A stretch of 64,000 bases of DNA from Lycorma delicatula (taxonomy: Eukaryota; Arthropoda; Insecta; Hemiptera; Fulgoridae): the NCBI RefSeq assembly GCF_047948215.1, contig NC_134455.1, forward strand, positions 163,228,575 through 163,292,574. The letters run 5' to 3'. A program made the position numbers and the translations under genes. Under the pieces are notes generated by a model that did not search any database, had not been told where the DNA came from, and saw only the letters and a list, made by a program, of their open reading frames with translations. Of this stretch, positions 46,549 through 57,840 are shown one piece after another. The first letter of the stretch is position 1. Each line of letters starts with the position of its first letter.

Positions 46549-48083
46549 TAGTAGGGGCTCTCTTAACCGGGGTAATTAGGGGTGTTGCCGGCTTGGATAA
46601 CAGAATCCATGGTTAACAGACACTTCAAGTTTTATTCTTAAATTTGGGCAACAAACCCTATTAATATCGAATTGGTAGCAGAATAAGACTCAAATTAAAA
46701 GTGATTATAATATTATATTTATTGTAATAAAATCAATAGTCACTAATCACTCTCGCATCAACTTGCATAAACTTAGATTTTGTAATAAAAAAGTGTCACC
46801 TTCTTTTGTCTTAAGTGAGTAACACGGTCCATAGCAGTGCAATCACATGCCAGTTTTATACTACCGTTAAGTCAACAAAAGGAACATCGTTTCTTGTCTA
46901 ATTAAAAGTTGCTAATTTAAAAGCTTCATGTATACTAATTTTAAAGTCGGGTGCAGAAGCTTCTTCTATTGATGCTAGTGTTTTTGATGGCAGCATTCTA
47001 AAATTTAATCCTGTCCCATCTGAGTTATATACTTGTTCTGGCCTCAGATTTTCTGACCGAACAAGAGCAGAAAATGTTTTGATAAAATTAGCAACATTGT
47101 CAGTCTCCACAGATAATTTTTCCCCTAATACGGCTAACTGCCTAATGGCATTATGATTTCTAAATTTCTCCAGCCAGCCTTTACTGGCAGAAAATGTATC
47201 TGGACCATTCAATATTTTGTTAAGTTGAATAGCCTTTTCTTGCAATATAGGTCCAGATATTGGTACCCCAAAGGTTCTCTGTTGCCTGAACCTCAAGGAA
47301 ACGGTATCATCTGAAGCATCCTGGAAAGGGTTCTTCAGCATAGATTGTTAATTTAAAACTTTTTGGGCACTTTTGAAAAGTATTATACAATTTCTTTTTT
47401 GTTTCATTTCCAGTCACTGATGGTTGTTTCTCTTACGCCAAACTCAAGTAGTTTTTTAAATCAATTCTCCGGCATTTAATCTTCTAATTGCTTCAAGTTT
47501 TTCTCCATTGACATTACGTTCTGTTTTATATTTTCTATTAGTAATATTTTTGCCGCAGCTAGCTATTACACAATAACATAATAAACAATTATAACAATAT
47601 TATAACATTGTAACACAATAACCATATTATAGTACTACAAGTAAACAACCCAACACACTACAACTACTTATGCTGTATTACAGTCCAGCAGATACACATT
47701 CACAAAATATAAGCCGATCTTTATGCATATAATAGACAATAGAGAATCTATTATTCTGCTTTACTGCCACTTGCTGTAAATACGCAATTCTAGTTACTAC
47801 GCAATGAGTAATTACATAGAACAAATAATTTTCAGTAACAGAATATAAAAAAATTTTTACATGATTAAACAGCTTTCGGTTAATCTCTTTTTAGTTTTAC
47901 TGTACTTCAGACTTTTTGCACCTGAGGCTAATTATGGATTTAATGAATGATTTATAGAATAGTGAAAAGATACCTGAACGGGATTCAAACCCGCAACCGT
48001 AGCATGAAAGGCCGAGATGCTACTTGACCACAGCAGCCGGTCATCTCAGTTAAGAGAGATCTCAGTTAAAGGAGGCCCTGCTG
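46549..48083 (-). mobile_element. pogo/Tigger-type element
   Basis: Ends TAGTAGGGGCTCTCTTAAC (left) and inverse CAGCAGGGCCTCCTTTAAC (right), flanked by TA (46547-46548 and 48084-48085). The minus-strand 147-codon frame (47341-46898) reads QRTFGVPISGPILQEKAIQL, then FSASKGWLEKFRNHNAIRQL and QVYNSDGTGLNFRMLPSKTL. These are the CENP-B-type helix-turn-helix and the start of the DDE domain, with its first Asp in NSDGTGL. Upstream pieces such as NVNGEKLEAIRRLNAG (about 47470-47520) give the first helix-turn-helix with stops. The rest of the catalytic domain is deleted. A tRNA-like SINE scrap lies inside the right end. Confidence 0.9.
47968..48040 (-). mobile_element. tRNA-like SINE head inside the pogo element
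   Basis: The minus strand reads CCGGCTGCTGTGGTCAAGTA, CTCGGCCTTTCATGC and GCGGGTTTGAATCCCGTTC. It has a box B-like motif (GGTTTGAATCC variant) and matches the SINE head at 934-1010 (GCCGGCCTCC..., CTTGGCCTTTCAT). It does not fold as a complete tRNA gene and lacks an identifiable acceptor stem, so I do not call a tRNA gene. Confidence 0.6.
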
Positions 48084-48085
48084 TA

Positions 48086-49894
48086 TGTTTAAAAAAGTTT
48101 TAAGTTTTCAAATTGTCATTTATTGAACAAACATAAATAAAAAGTCTGATTATTATTTATCAAAATTGAGATTTTTAAGTATTTTAAAATTTATATTCTC
48201 ACATACCATATTTATCTGTGTATTTGATTGTTTTTCGTTTATAAAAAGTATTGGTCTTCTTATTTGTTTTTCTCTCTTAACAGCAATTATGAACTTGTTT
48301 TTCTAATGACTTACAAAGATTCAATATATTACTTAAGTTTGTATATTCTTAACTTTATAATTATTATTTTTACATAATGCTGAACAATATTTACACCTTA
48401 TTTATTAATTTAATTTATTACTCATGGTATTTTCTCCTATGCTTTCTCTTCCGTACTTATTTTAAACTATTTTTTAAAGAATTAGTGTTGAAATTTATTT
48501 TAAATTATCTATTCTATATAAATTTTATATTTATTTAAATTATTTTATTTTAGATTTAAATATTTTAACATTTTTGTTGCATAACATAGATAGGTTGAAA
48601 GATTATGGTTAAAAGAATATATAAAAACCAATTTTTTTGGATGGTTATGAAATTACATCAATTATATGTATGGATATTACAATTAATATATAATATCTCT
48701 ATTACGATTAATGTTAATATCCTTGATATTATTTCCAGTGATTATTAATGATGATACTGTTTAAAAAATTAGCAGTAAAGAAATGGATGATTAAAATTTT
48801 CATGAATTCCCATCCTTTGAAATATAGTACCTATTTTCCAAATACTAATTTATGAAAAAATGATATCCATACAAGAAGTATAAAACAAATATAAAGAGCA
48901 CATGTGTGCACGTGCACACACACACTCACACTTTTATTATAGTTTTTTGTAACAGTGTGTAGAATTCATGTTCCCCTGATTCCAATAGCTTAATTATCTC
49001 AAGGGAAAAGGTATACAATTTGAGATATATATATATATACATACATCATACTTTTCCTCTGTTATATACTGTAACTCCTGGAAAAGTAAAATATTAACAA
49101 TAGAATAAAAACTTTGATTGACATTAGAAATTGTAAGGTATATATTATGTATTGAGTTTTCCATTGTTGATGTTTGCCACTAAAAAAGTAATCAATTTTT
49201 TTTTTTAAATTTGTGAAATGTAATAAAATACACTCTTTCAAAATATATATTAATAGATTTATTTGCTAATTTCATCCTATTTGTATTGCTTTGGGTAGAA
49301 TTTCTTTTTTATTGTTTAATGTTTTACCATGCCTGCTTTGTTCTACTTGCACCATTCTATGTTTCTCTTCTGCAAAACTATGCTCATAAGTATACTATCT
49401 ACATGTTTATAATCAAATTGATTTGTCTACTCCCAAGTTTATCTTTTTCTTCCAAAGGATCTCCTTGATGTTATCTTTCCATTCTGTTCTTCAGGCTTAG
49501 TTTCCTGTAGACATTACTTTAGAAACTTGTCTAGGATAACTTCCATCTCTCTTTCTAATCACATGCAAAAATTTTGCTTTGGATAGATGTTGCAGTCACT
49601 GTTTTAGCTTCAATTTCCACCTATCACCTGAATAGTAAATTCTGATTTGCTTTATTTCTTTTACAACTATTTGTAGTAAACTCATTTCCATTACTTGGCT
49701 TCTACCTTGTTGCTCAGATTTTATTGCTCATGATTTACATTTGTAGATAAGGGCAGGATTGAAGATTGATTAATATATTGCTATTTTAGTATTTTCCCTA
49801 TTTTTGTATTGGTAATATGAGGTTTATCCCAATTTAAGTATATTGGTTGTGTCCTATCTACAATTTGGCAATGTAGCACCTCATTAATGTGTAC
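48086..49894. other. AT-rich intron, nothing recognised
   Basis: Includes short (CA)n near 48905-48930 and (TA)n near 49025-49040. No gene seen. Pyrimidine-rich sequence at 49300-49900 may be antisense of an old element that I cannot name. Confidence 0.45.
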
Positions 49895-50217
49895 TAGTGT
49901 GCTGTGATCTTTCTTTTTCTGTTTAGCCTCCAGAACCACTGTATGGTATTGCTTCAGAGGATGAATGAGGATGATATGTATGAGTGTAAATGAAATGTAA
50001 TCTTGTACAGTCCCAGGTTGACCATTGCTGAGATGTCTGGTTAATTGAAACCCAACCACCAAAGAACACCGGAATCCATGATCTAGTATTCAAGTCTGTA
50101 TAAAAGTAACTGCCTTTGCTAGGATTTGAACCTTAGAACTTTCAACTTTGAAATCAGCTGATTTGCGATGATGCATTCACCACTAGACCAACCCGGTGGG
50201 TTAGTGTGCTGTAATCT
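49895..50217 (-). mobile_element. tRNA-derived SINE with 16-bp target duplication
   Basis: Same family and orientation as 7776-8098. Body 49911-50201 is bounded by TAGTGTGCTGTGATCT (49895-49910) and TAGTGTGCTGTAATCT (50202-50217), one mismatch in 16. Minus-strand head: CCCACCGGGTTGGTCTAGTG then GGTTCAAATCCTAGC. Tail: TTCTGGAGGCTAAACAG and an AGAAAAAG end. Confidence 0.92.
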
Positions 50218-50309
50218 AGATTTACATGACTTTACTTTTTTTATCTGGATTAGTTGAATTAGTGCTGCTGCTGTTGGTGTGCAGTCCCTTTTTATAACCT
50301 CATTACGTT

Positions 50310-51120
50310 TGTAATGCAGAAAAACATTGAACAACAGTCCACTAATACATTTAATACTTTTACTGAAGCTTATGGAGATTTCACTGTCTTGAGAATATGA
50401 TTTCTAAGTGGTACAAAGTTTTCAAAGAGGGTTAAAAAATGTTAAAATGGACTCATTCTTTAAGTCCAATCTCATCAACAAATGATCAAAATGAGGAAGT
50501 GATGTGAGCTATAATGGCAAAGGACTACAATTAATGTCAGAATGATTACAGAAATAACAAACTTGGACAAAAATACATAAAAAAATCCTAACAGATCATT
50601 TATTCCTACAAAACAAGAGTCCAAACATTTGTCTGTAGAGCATAAAAGCAAATCTATTGGAAATTGCTCAGAATTTGCTGTAAAAGCTTGAAACTGAGAC
50701 AAATTTTTTGGATAAAGTAATAAAAAAGAGTTCTCCTCTTCCAAAGAAACCAAATTTGAGCTGATCCTGGGTGAAAACAATGATTATCAAATTTTTTTGA
50801 CAGCTGTAGTATTGTGGACAACAAATTTATACTTTAATTAATTGACAAAGATATCTTGGAACAACTTTGAAAATCAGGCCTGCAAGCCTGACAAGACATT
50901 ACAGACTATTGGGTGAACACCACAGTAACATGCCAGCTAACACTGCACTTTCAGTTTAAGAATCTCTGGTGAAGAAAAACATTCCAACTTTTCAACATCT
51001 TCCCTACAGCCCAGTTTTAATTTTATGCAGTTTTTATGTTTTCCCTCAGTTAAAAGTTAAGTGATGAGTCTTATCTTGGGACTAAAAAATATAAAAGATT
51101 GTACTAATGAACTATGAACA
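50310..51120 (+). mobile_element. Decayed mariner
   Basis: Reads TFTEAYGDF and ISKWYKVFKEG near 50350-50430 (the N-terminal DNA-binding part), then MPANTALSVQESLVKKNIP and FQHLPYSPVL with FYVFPQLKV near 50925-51055. These correspond to mariner 'DNAPAHTALSVxxFLxxxxI' and 'PPYSPDLAPCDFFLFPxLK', but both catalytic Asp positions are changed (NMPAN, PVLILCS). No terminal repeat was found. An old copy. Confidence 0.7.
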
Positions 51121-51733
51121 CTTACAGCAAATAACTTCTGGTACCGAAACTGAAATAAGTTTAGGCTTGTTCTGGATTTCTGTCCACCGGTCCTGGCACT
51201 GCTTACTATTAAACATTTTAGTCTTTCCTTCAGTGATGATCACTTTTTTTGTTTAGCTCTTTTTGCCGGATGTTAAGATTTTTAATATTTTATTAAAATA
51301 AGATTGTAATTTTTCATCTTATTTAGCTATTAGAATAATATCCAAAATAAAGTCTGTGATCATCACTGAATTCCCACCTTATATTTATGTTTACTTCCTC
51401 TTACAACTTTCATTACTCCATCAGGTAAGATAACGGAATGGCTTCCATTTAATAGCACATTTGGTTATAAACTCTTCTCATCTTAGCTATTTTTATATAA
51501 CTATCACTGTGAGCAGACTTTGTTCAGTACCTAATATTTTCGTTTTACTTTTTTCTAAATTACTTCCTAACACATAGTAGTAAAAACAAATTCCAACTTT
51601 TTGTCTGCAAGTTATTTGTTGTTCAGGTTAATACGCATTCTGTATAGTATATTTAGAAATCATCATTTGGGAGGTTGTTTGCCTTTTTTGTTTAATTTGC
51701 TGAATAACTTTTAGCAAATTACTAAGTATTAGT
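51121..51733. other. AT-rich intron, nothing recognised
   Basis: Short related sequences CAGTGATGATCAC (51230) and GTGATCATCACTGA (51356) face each other as an inverted pair around a 110-bp stretch. No gene. Confidence 0.5.
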
Positions 51734-51892
51734 ATTATTATTATTTTTTTTTTTTTTTTTTTTTTGAGTTTTTTAGGGGCATCGACTACTTTGGTCATTA
51801 TTGGCATATCATTTGGCCCCATCCCACTTCAAAAAAAATAAAAATAAAAAAAAGGTTCATAAATTCACATTTTGATATAACTTTCGAATCCT

Positions 51893-53575
51893 TTAAGTTT
51901 GACGCCTAGGCTTTCCTTTCGGCCATCCTTTCTTGCACCGGTTTTCCATTCTTCGAACAGCCTCAACTTCTGATGATAGTGTGTCTGAGGCCTCAGACAT
52001 GGCTTCGTCTTCCTCTCTTTCTGATGCCAGTGATGTTCTCCGGCTGCCATCAGGAGATGAAAACTTCGTTGGTGCAGTTAGCATCGTTGCTATTGAATCT
52101 AAACTTGCAAGCAATGCATTTTCGGCGGCTGATGAACTTGGTTCGATCTCTACGGGTGTGCTAGGATCGGCTGAAACAGACGCTCTCACCAAAGCTGTTC
52201 GCTGAGCTTTTGGAGGCTCTATAGGTACAGTTTTAATATCGTCTGTGTCTGGTGCTTTCTCAATAATGACTTGCACCTCCATTTCGGTAGACTCAGATTT
52301 TTCCTGTACTATTGTCAAAGTGTCCTTAGCCTTCTTACTCGATGACGGAGTAATCTTTTTGTCTTTGCCAGATAAACCAAGATTTTTAACTGTTACGTCA
52401 GTTGGTGGCGTTATGATTGCTGGTTTTGCTGGTTTTTTGTGCTGTGTCGGTAAGTTTCTTATATCAACGACGTCAGTCTGGGAATAAGCCTTCGCATGTT
52501 TAATTGGTTCTGACCGATGAGTCAACTCAATCTTTGCATCAATGATTTTTTCTGTCATTGCTGCAAGACTTGGTGCCAACGTATTAAGCAACTGCTCCAC
52601 GTTAATTTTAGATGTGGAAGGGAAACTTGCTTCTGCATAAGTGGTCGATGGTCGAGGTGTTCGTTGAGTAACAATTTTCTTCGCTTCAGGATAACTGACC
52701 TTTTCAAGTGTTTTAACTTCCTGAATGGCTGTTTCCAATTTAATACTGGGCAGTTCCTTGATCGGCAGTTATGGTGCCCTTTACAATTAATACAGATTGG
52801 AGGGTCTTTACATGGATCACTCTCATGTATCTTCATTCCACATATGCAAATTTCCTGCGCTTCACATATAGCTGCAGTGTGTCCGAATCGTTGACACTTA
52901 AAACATCTCATAGGCTGTGGAATGAAAGCATGTACATCAAGCCAATGGATGCCAGCTCATACCTTTTCAGGAAGATTAGGCCTATTGAAAGTCAATATAT
53001 GCGAGACCAAAGGAAGAACTTCACCATTTCTTTGCATAGTTAGCCTACGACACTGAATCACTCCCTGACTAGACATTTCCTGTACTATTTCTTCTTCTGT
53101 ACAATTTAGAAGATCCCAGCAAACAACAACTCCTCTGAATATATTAAGGGTGCTATGCGGTTGCACTGATACTGCAAATTCACCGATCTTCTTCAGTGCC
53201 TGGACTTTTTGGCTTTGACTGTCGTTGATAGTTTCGACGTGCAATCCGTTAAAAGTCTTCCAGATTTTTTTGACAGGACCACCAGCACAATTTGGCTATT
53301 TCTCTTGCGATTAAGAATGGGCTAACGTTTTGGAAGTTACCATTCTCTTTTGTAATAATCAAAAATCTTGGTTTGGGAACATTATTTCCAAACAAAGACC
53401 TTCTCAAATCTCTACTGATTCTATCAGCATCTTTCTTGATTTTATCTGATTCCTTACCCTTTTTCCTCTTTGCTTGTGGCAAATCAGAGGTTTCTAAATG
53501 AGGGTGTTTACGTGCACCCTCTGCCACGTTAGATTGTTCAAGAATATTCATGCGTATTCTAGCCTTCTGTAGCAA
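51893..53575 (-). pseudogene. LINE ORF1 (gag-like nucleic-acid-binding protein), broken
   Basis: Four consecutive open pieces make one ORF1. The first (53575-53249) has a basic KRKKGKESDKIKKDADR stretch and PRFLIITKENG. The second (53244-52957) has VQPHSTLNIFRGVV and an RRM-like EEIVQEMSSQGV. The third (52911-52555) is the zinc-knuckle part: CFKCQRFGHTAAIC (CX2CX4HX4C), ICGMKIHESDPC, and CINCKGHHNC. The fourth (52738-51893) is a 281-codon low-complexity, acidic tail ending KKGWPKGKPRRQT. Frameshifts near 53290 and 52740 and a stop near 52950 break it. The layout is that of jockey/LOA-type ORF1, which packages LINE RNA. Confidence 0.88.
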
Positions 53576-53866
53576 GGCTAGCTGCTGGGGGACACCCCCA
53601 CTCCAGGGTTACTAACCTTGGAGGTCCGATCTGGTACTCCGGTGGAACCGGCATATGTCCTGGCAGAGAATGGATGTGCAATCTCTGCACTGACTCCAGG
53701 CTCCTACTCACCGAAGCTTTCAGAGCTCCCATGCACCGACATACGTGGGCACCATTGCTACATGCTTGCCATCGCAGGGGGCATGTGAACAACGGAAGGA
53801 TCTCCGTTACACCTGCAATAACATTGATCCTGGCCACCACTAAAAATGAGCTTAGAGCTTATGAGC

Positions 53867-53889
53867 TTAGAGCTGGCCGCCAGCTCTAA
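53867..53889. repeat. Perfect 23-nt palindrome in the LINE 5' region
   Basis: TTAGAGCTGGC, C, GCCAGCTCTAA: 11-bp arms around one base. It is preceded by two further GAGCTTAGAGCT-type repeats (53849-53872). It lies in the 5' non-coding region of copy X. A structural role in LINE RNA is possible but unproven. Confidence 0.95.
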
Positions 53890-54128
53890 AAATGGTATGA
53901 ATCCATTTCCAAATCGTTTATTTGTCCATATCCTGCAGGTGGACGAAAACTCCAGTCCGTCTGGTGAACTGAAGGTGGAAACAGGTCAAAAGTAAAAAGC
54001 ATAACCAAGGAATTTACTCGGAACCCCATGAGCCAGCTATAAGTATTGTACGTAAGTACAGCTGTTACCGCCCTGGACGTGGAATGTAGATGTTGTGTTC
54101 CGGACGTGGGGATTATCTACCTCAGGGC

Positions 54129-55945
54129 ATTATTATTATTTTTTTTTTTTTAATTTTTACGGGCATCAACTGCTAGGGTCATTAGCCCTCGTCACATTCT
54201 TAAAAAAAAAAGGTTAGTATCATCATCAGGATCATCATATGTAAGGGTGTAAAGGCCCTTACATTTTATTTAAAAGCACAAACTACACAAAAACATTAAG
54301 ACACAACAAAAAACAACACTTATGGGTTGTAAAGGGCCCCGATTTTAAAATTTGAGATAAAATTCTCAAAGAACATGAAAGTAAAAGTATAAGTCTGTAC
54401 AATACCATTTACCTTATTCTACCTGTCTCATTTATTAATTAATTTTAGCACCCTTGGGGCAACCAGAACCGCCGTTAAGCAGTGTATCAGTCGCTCCAGG
54501 ATGCCAAGGCAGTTGACTCGCTCCTATAAACAGTCCCGTAGGACGTAACCCATCGAGGTCCTCCCAGCATCATAAAGGCAATCTGACCACCTGTTCAGGA
54601 CGGCCAAAAAGCCCCTCGGCGGGGAGGCTACCCTTCTCGGTCTTGACCTACTTGGCTACAGGTATGCATTGCGCCCACCCATAGCCTCACACCCTCAGTC
54701 CACCCTTGAGGGGGTGTGTCCATCATTGGACACACCCCGACTCGCTGCTCTTGAATGCAGGCGAGCCAGGGTGGCCTAGGCAAGAGAGCTACCTCCTGTC
54801 ACTATACGTGCCACGCTTCGAGACTCCCTTATATATATATAAAACTACCTCTTAGAGTTTGGTTAAAACAGCTTTAAATTTTCCACTATTGTATTCTTCT
54901 AAGAAGTCTACTGGCGTGTAAATATGCAACTATTTTTCTTTCATTTCCATTATATAAATCAGCAGCAATATCATTTCTTAGCAGGAACCTCTTTCTGAGG
55001 TCCTCATATATGGTACACTCTTCCAATAGATGCTTAATTGTAAGTGTTTTATTACAAACACCACGCATTGGTCTCTCTTCGCCGGTTAACAAATATGAAT
55101 TTGTTATTCGCATGTGACCGATTCTTAAGTCTGGTCACAGCCACTTGTTCTCGGCGAGTCAACTTCATGTCGCTTTACCATTTATACGGAGAAGTTTTGA
55201 CTAAGTTTAATTTTGTAGTTAAACTCCTCCAATCAGTATTCCATTTGTTTCTTATTATGTTAGTTAGACAGTTTTTAACATCTGCCACTCTTACAGGAAA
55301 TGCATCCAAAACATCGCAGACTGTTGCCTTTCTGGCAGCTTCGTCTGCGCTTTCATTACCTGGGATACCAGAATGCCCTGGAGTCCATACAAATACGCAT
55401 CGCTGTCCTCGTTGACTTAGAGGAACAGGAAATCCTGTACAAAATGGACAGGATGTTTGCAATTAGGACATCCTTAATGTTCTTGTTCTGAATTGCTACA
55501 AGTGCACTTAGAGAATCGGAACATATTAGCACTCTCTCTTCGCAATAATGTTCTGTGTACCGAAGAGCTTGCTGTATGGCAGTAAATTCTGCCGTGTAGA
55601 CACTGGCCATATCTGGCAGTTTCCAAAAGTGGGCTTCTCCATTTACATATATGGAGCATCCAACAATATTTTCGGATTTAGAGCCGTTAGTATAAATTCT
55701 GATATGTTTTTCATAGTTGCTAAAAATTCCTGTTGGATGATAACTGCTGGCTTCTTTTTTTATTTCTCCCTGTGAGAGATCCAACCTTGTATTTACCGCT
55801 GGAAAGAGCCATGGCGGTATTTCTCTCATGGAAATTGCTAGTGTCTCTGGATTAGCAACTTCGTGTTTTCTTCTTAATTCGTGGTACCTAATTCCGGCTG
55901 GTCTGGAATAGGTAGCACGATGTTCATATAATGCAGCCAAAGAAT
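54129..55945 (-). mobile_element. LINE copy Y: 5'-truncated, RNase H and 3' UTR
   Basis: Minus strand. It starts inside ORF2 near 55940, so RT is missing. RNase H follows, then a C-terminal zinc knuckle and about 700 bp of GC-richer 3' UTR. It ends GATGCCCGTAAAAATTAAAA with poly(A) and (TAA)n at 54130-54150. The shared terminus with copy X shows both belong to one family. The tail runs directly into the 5' end of copy X. Confidence 0.88.
54886..55940 (-). pseudogene. LINE ORF2 C-terminus: RNase H and zinc knuckle, broken
   Basis: The frame 55940-55356 starts MAALYEHRATYSRPAGIR and includes HIRIYTNGSKSEN, YTAEFTAIQQAL (Glu) and ICSDSLSALVAI (Asp), the RNase H catalytic motifs. The first motif is normally Y-T-D-G-S; here Asp is Asn. 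After a frameshift near 55370 comes VWTPGHSGIPGNESADEAAR with the fourth catalytic residue, ending at a stop at about 55175. The last piece (55113-54886) has RITNSYLLTG and GVCNKTLTIKHLLEECTIYE, a C-x-H-x-C knuckle. In the element, RNase H removes template RNA during reverse transcription. Confidence 0.9.
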
Positions 55946-57840
55946 GGTTGTTAAATTAGAATCACTGTAACACAAAATTTACATCACTTACAAAAGAATT
56001 TAACATTAAATCTCAGTTGTAATGGTTAAATTAAATGTTAATGAGAAAACCTTACAGCATATAAAGTAAGAAAAAAAACAGTAACATGAAAAGTTACACA
56101 ATAGCCATAATTAACCAAAACTTCTAATGTTTAAGTAGATTGAAGAACTCTTTTCTAATTCATGCAGAAAACTTATTCAGTTAGAAAAAAGAGATTAATG
56201 AACAATGTTTCAACCAATGACAAAGAACATACAAAGTTTGTCAAAACATCGTAATAGCTGTCATTATGTGTCATGTACATCAAACCATACTGAGGGTTAA
56301 TACACTCTTCCTAAATTATTAGTAATTTAGAATTACTAATAAATTTAATTTTCCTTTTTAAAAGGGAGATTTTCTTTTAATTATTTATTATCTAATGATG
56401 ACAATTGCTTTAGCCCATGTGTTTGGAATCTCCTCTTTTACTATTACTTATGGTTGACCATGGAGATTTATTAAATTTGAAATGCTCGATTCTACTTTTT
56501 TTAAATTTATTTGTATTACTAATTCATAAATATGCTTTAGTTAATAGCATTACTACTATATAAATGAATGAATGATTCAATCAATATTTATTCCCACCAA
56601 ATAATGCAATTAGTAGTGGTACTAATAAATATAACAATTTAAGGCATACATATAAATTGCTTTACAAACTGGATTACGTAATTATAATATATATCAATTC
56701 GGGATCACTTGCATAAGAGAACTTGAATGTTAGTGATGGTGCTATCAAGAGAATTTAATTACAATTATTTTATAGTTAATCACTCAGAGTAAAGCTGTTA
56801 TAAATTAATCATAATATTGATCTACAATTTAGAATTCAATTTCACACAATGATAAAATCAGCCAAAATCATGAATTCAAAATAGATATAAAAAATTTATT
56901 TTGAAATAAAATTTATTCAATATCCATTCCACCATTTTCCTAATTGTGGAATTACTATTTTGTATTATTTTAAATATTAATACTATTTTATGAATTGCAT
57001 CTAAAACTCTTAAGTTATGTTAATAGCAATATCCAGTGATTCCAATGGTTTTTATGGGATATATGAATAATACATTCCTTCCCACCATAAAGATGTGACT
57101 TTCACATTTCTTTGTATTTCACTACATTCCATACAATAAAATATGAGTCCTGGAATTAGAACCACATGGCCCATAACATTTTGTTTGGATTCTCCTGATC
57201 TAGTTTTTAAATCTTGTGCATTTATTTTCTTTATAAAAGGTTACATAATCATTCAACAATAACATGAACAAATGTATTACTTTTTAACATTTAAAAAAAA
57301 TTTATTTGCTCATTTACAAAATACAAGGAAGTGGTTTTCAGAAAATCATTTTGGAACTAATTTTAAGCTTTAAAGTGTGTATATAATATGGCGTTGAAAG
57401 AGGAAAAAGATCAGAAAAAATAGAAATGCTGTCTGAGGCAGTTATCATTAAACACTATGAAGTTACTGATAACTCCATTGTCATTTATAAATGTTCAAAT
57501 ATTTACCAAGTAACTATTATTCATGTACTGAGTAATTTGATGTTTACATAGATTTATTACCACCCAAATAACAAATTTTGTGACATATCAAGTGATTTTA
57601 ATTTTATTATGCAAAGACTATCTGTTAATTATATTTTAGCTTTCATATTGCTAAAGAAAAACTAATGAAATTACCTATTAATGAGTTTTGACTATGAATA
57701 TTGCTGTATAATGATAATATTGTTTCATTTTGCTTTAAAATTATTAAAAAACCACTAGTTAATTATTTCAGTGTATTCTTTTATCAAATACTGTAATGTG
57801 TGAATATAAATTAAAGTAATAAGTATGTTAATATTTTCAG
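55946..57840. other. MINDY3 intron, AT-rich, nothing recognised
   Basis: No gene or named repeat. It ends at the acceptor ATATTTTCAG (57831-57840). Confidence 0.55.

Larger units (their letters stand above)
51734..54128 (-). mobile_element. LINE copy X: 5' UTR and ORF1 joined directly to the 3' tail
   Basis: Minus strand. The 5' region at 54128-53580 is non-coding and GC-richer. A gag-like ORF1 follows (about 53575-51893, broken). Within 150 bp of its stop the sequence reaches the 3' terminus ATAATGACCAAAGTAGTCG then ATGCCCCTAAAAAACTC and poly(A), followed by (TAA)n at 51734-51745. The same terminus (AATGACCCTAGCAGTTGATG) ends neighbouring copy Y. ORF2 (endonuclease, RT, RNase H) is entirely absent between ORF1 and tail. 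X is therefore either an ORF1-only element or one ORF2-deleted copy. Its 5' end directly abuts the tail of copy Y. Confidence 0.85.

Noticed and set aside
47968..48040. Possible tRNA gene
   Set aside because: It has box B and part of box A but no acceptor stem or clover-leaf that I can draw, and it matches the SINE head at 934-1010.
53559..53840. 93-codon minus-strand frame upstream of ORF1 as a separate gene
   Set aside because: It lies in the GC-richer 5' region of LINE copy X, matches no family, and is probably open because GC-rich DNA has few stops.
55044..55491. + strand frames of 123 and 63 codons
   Set aside because: They are antisense shadows of the LINE RNase H region.
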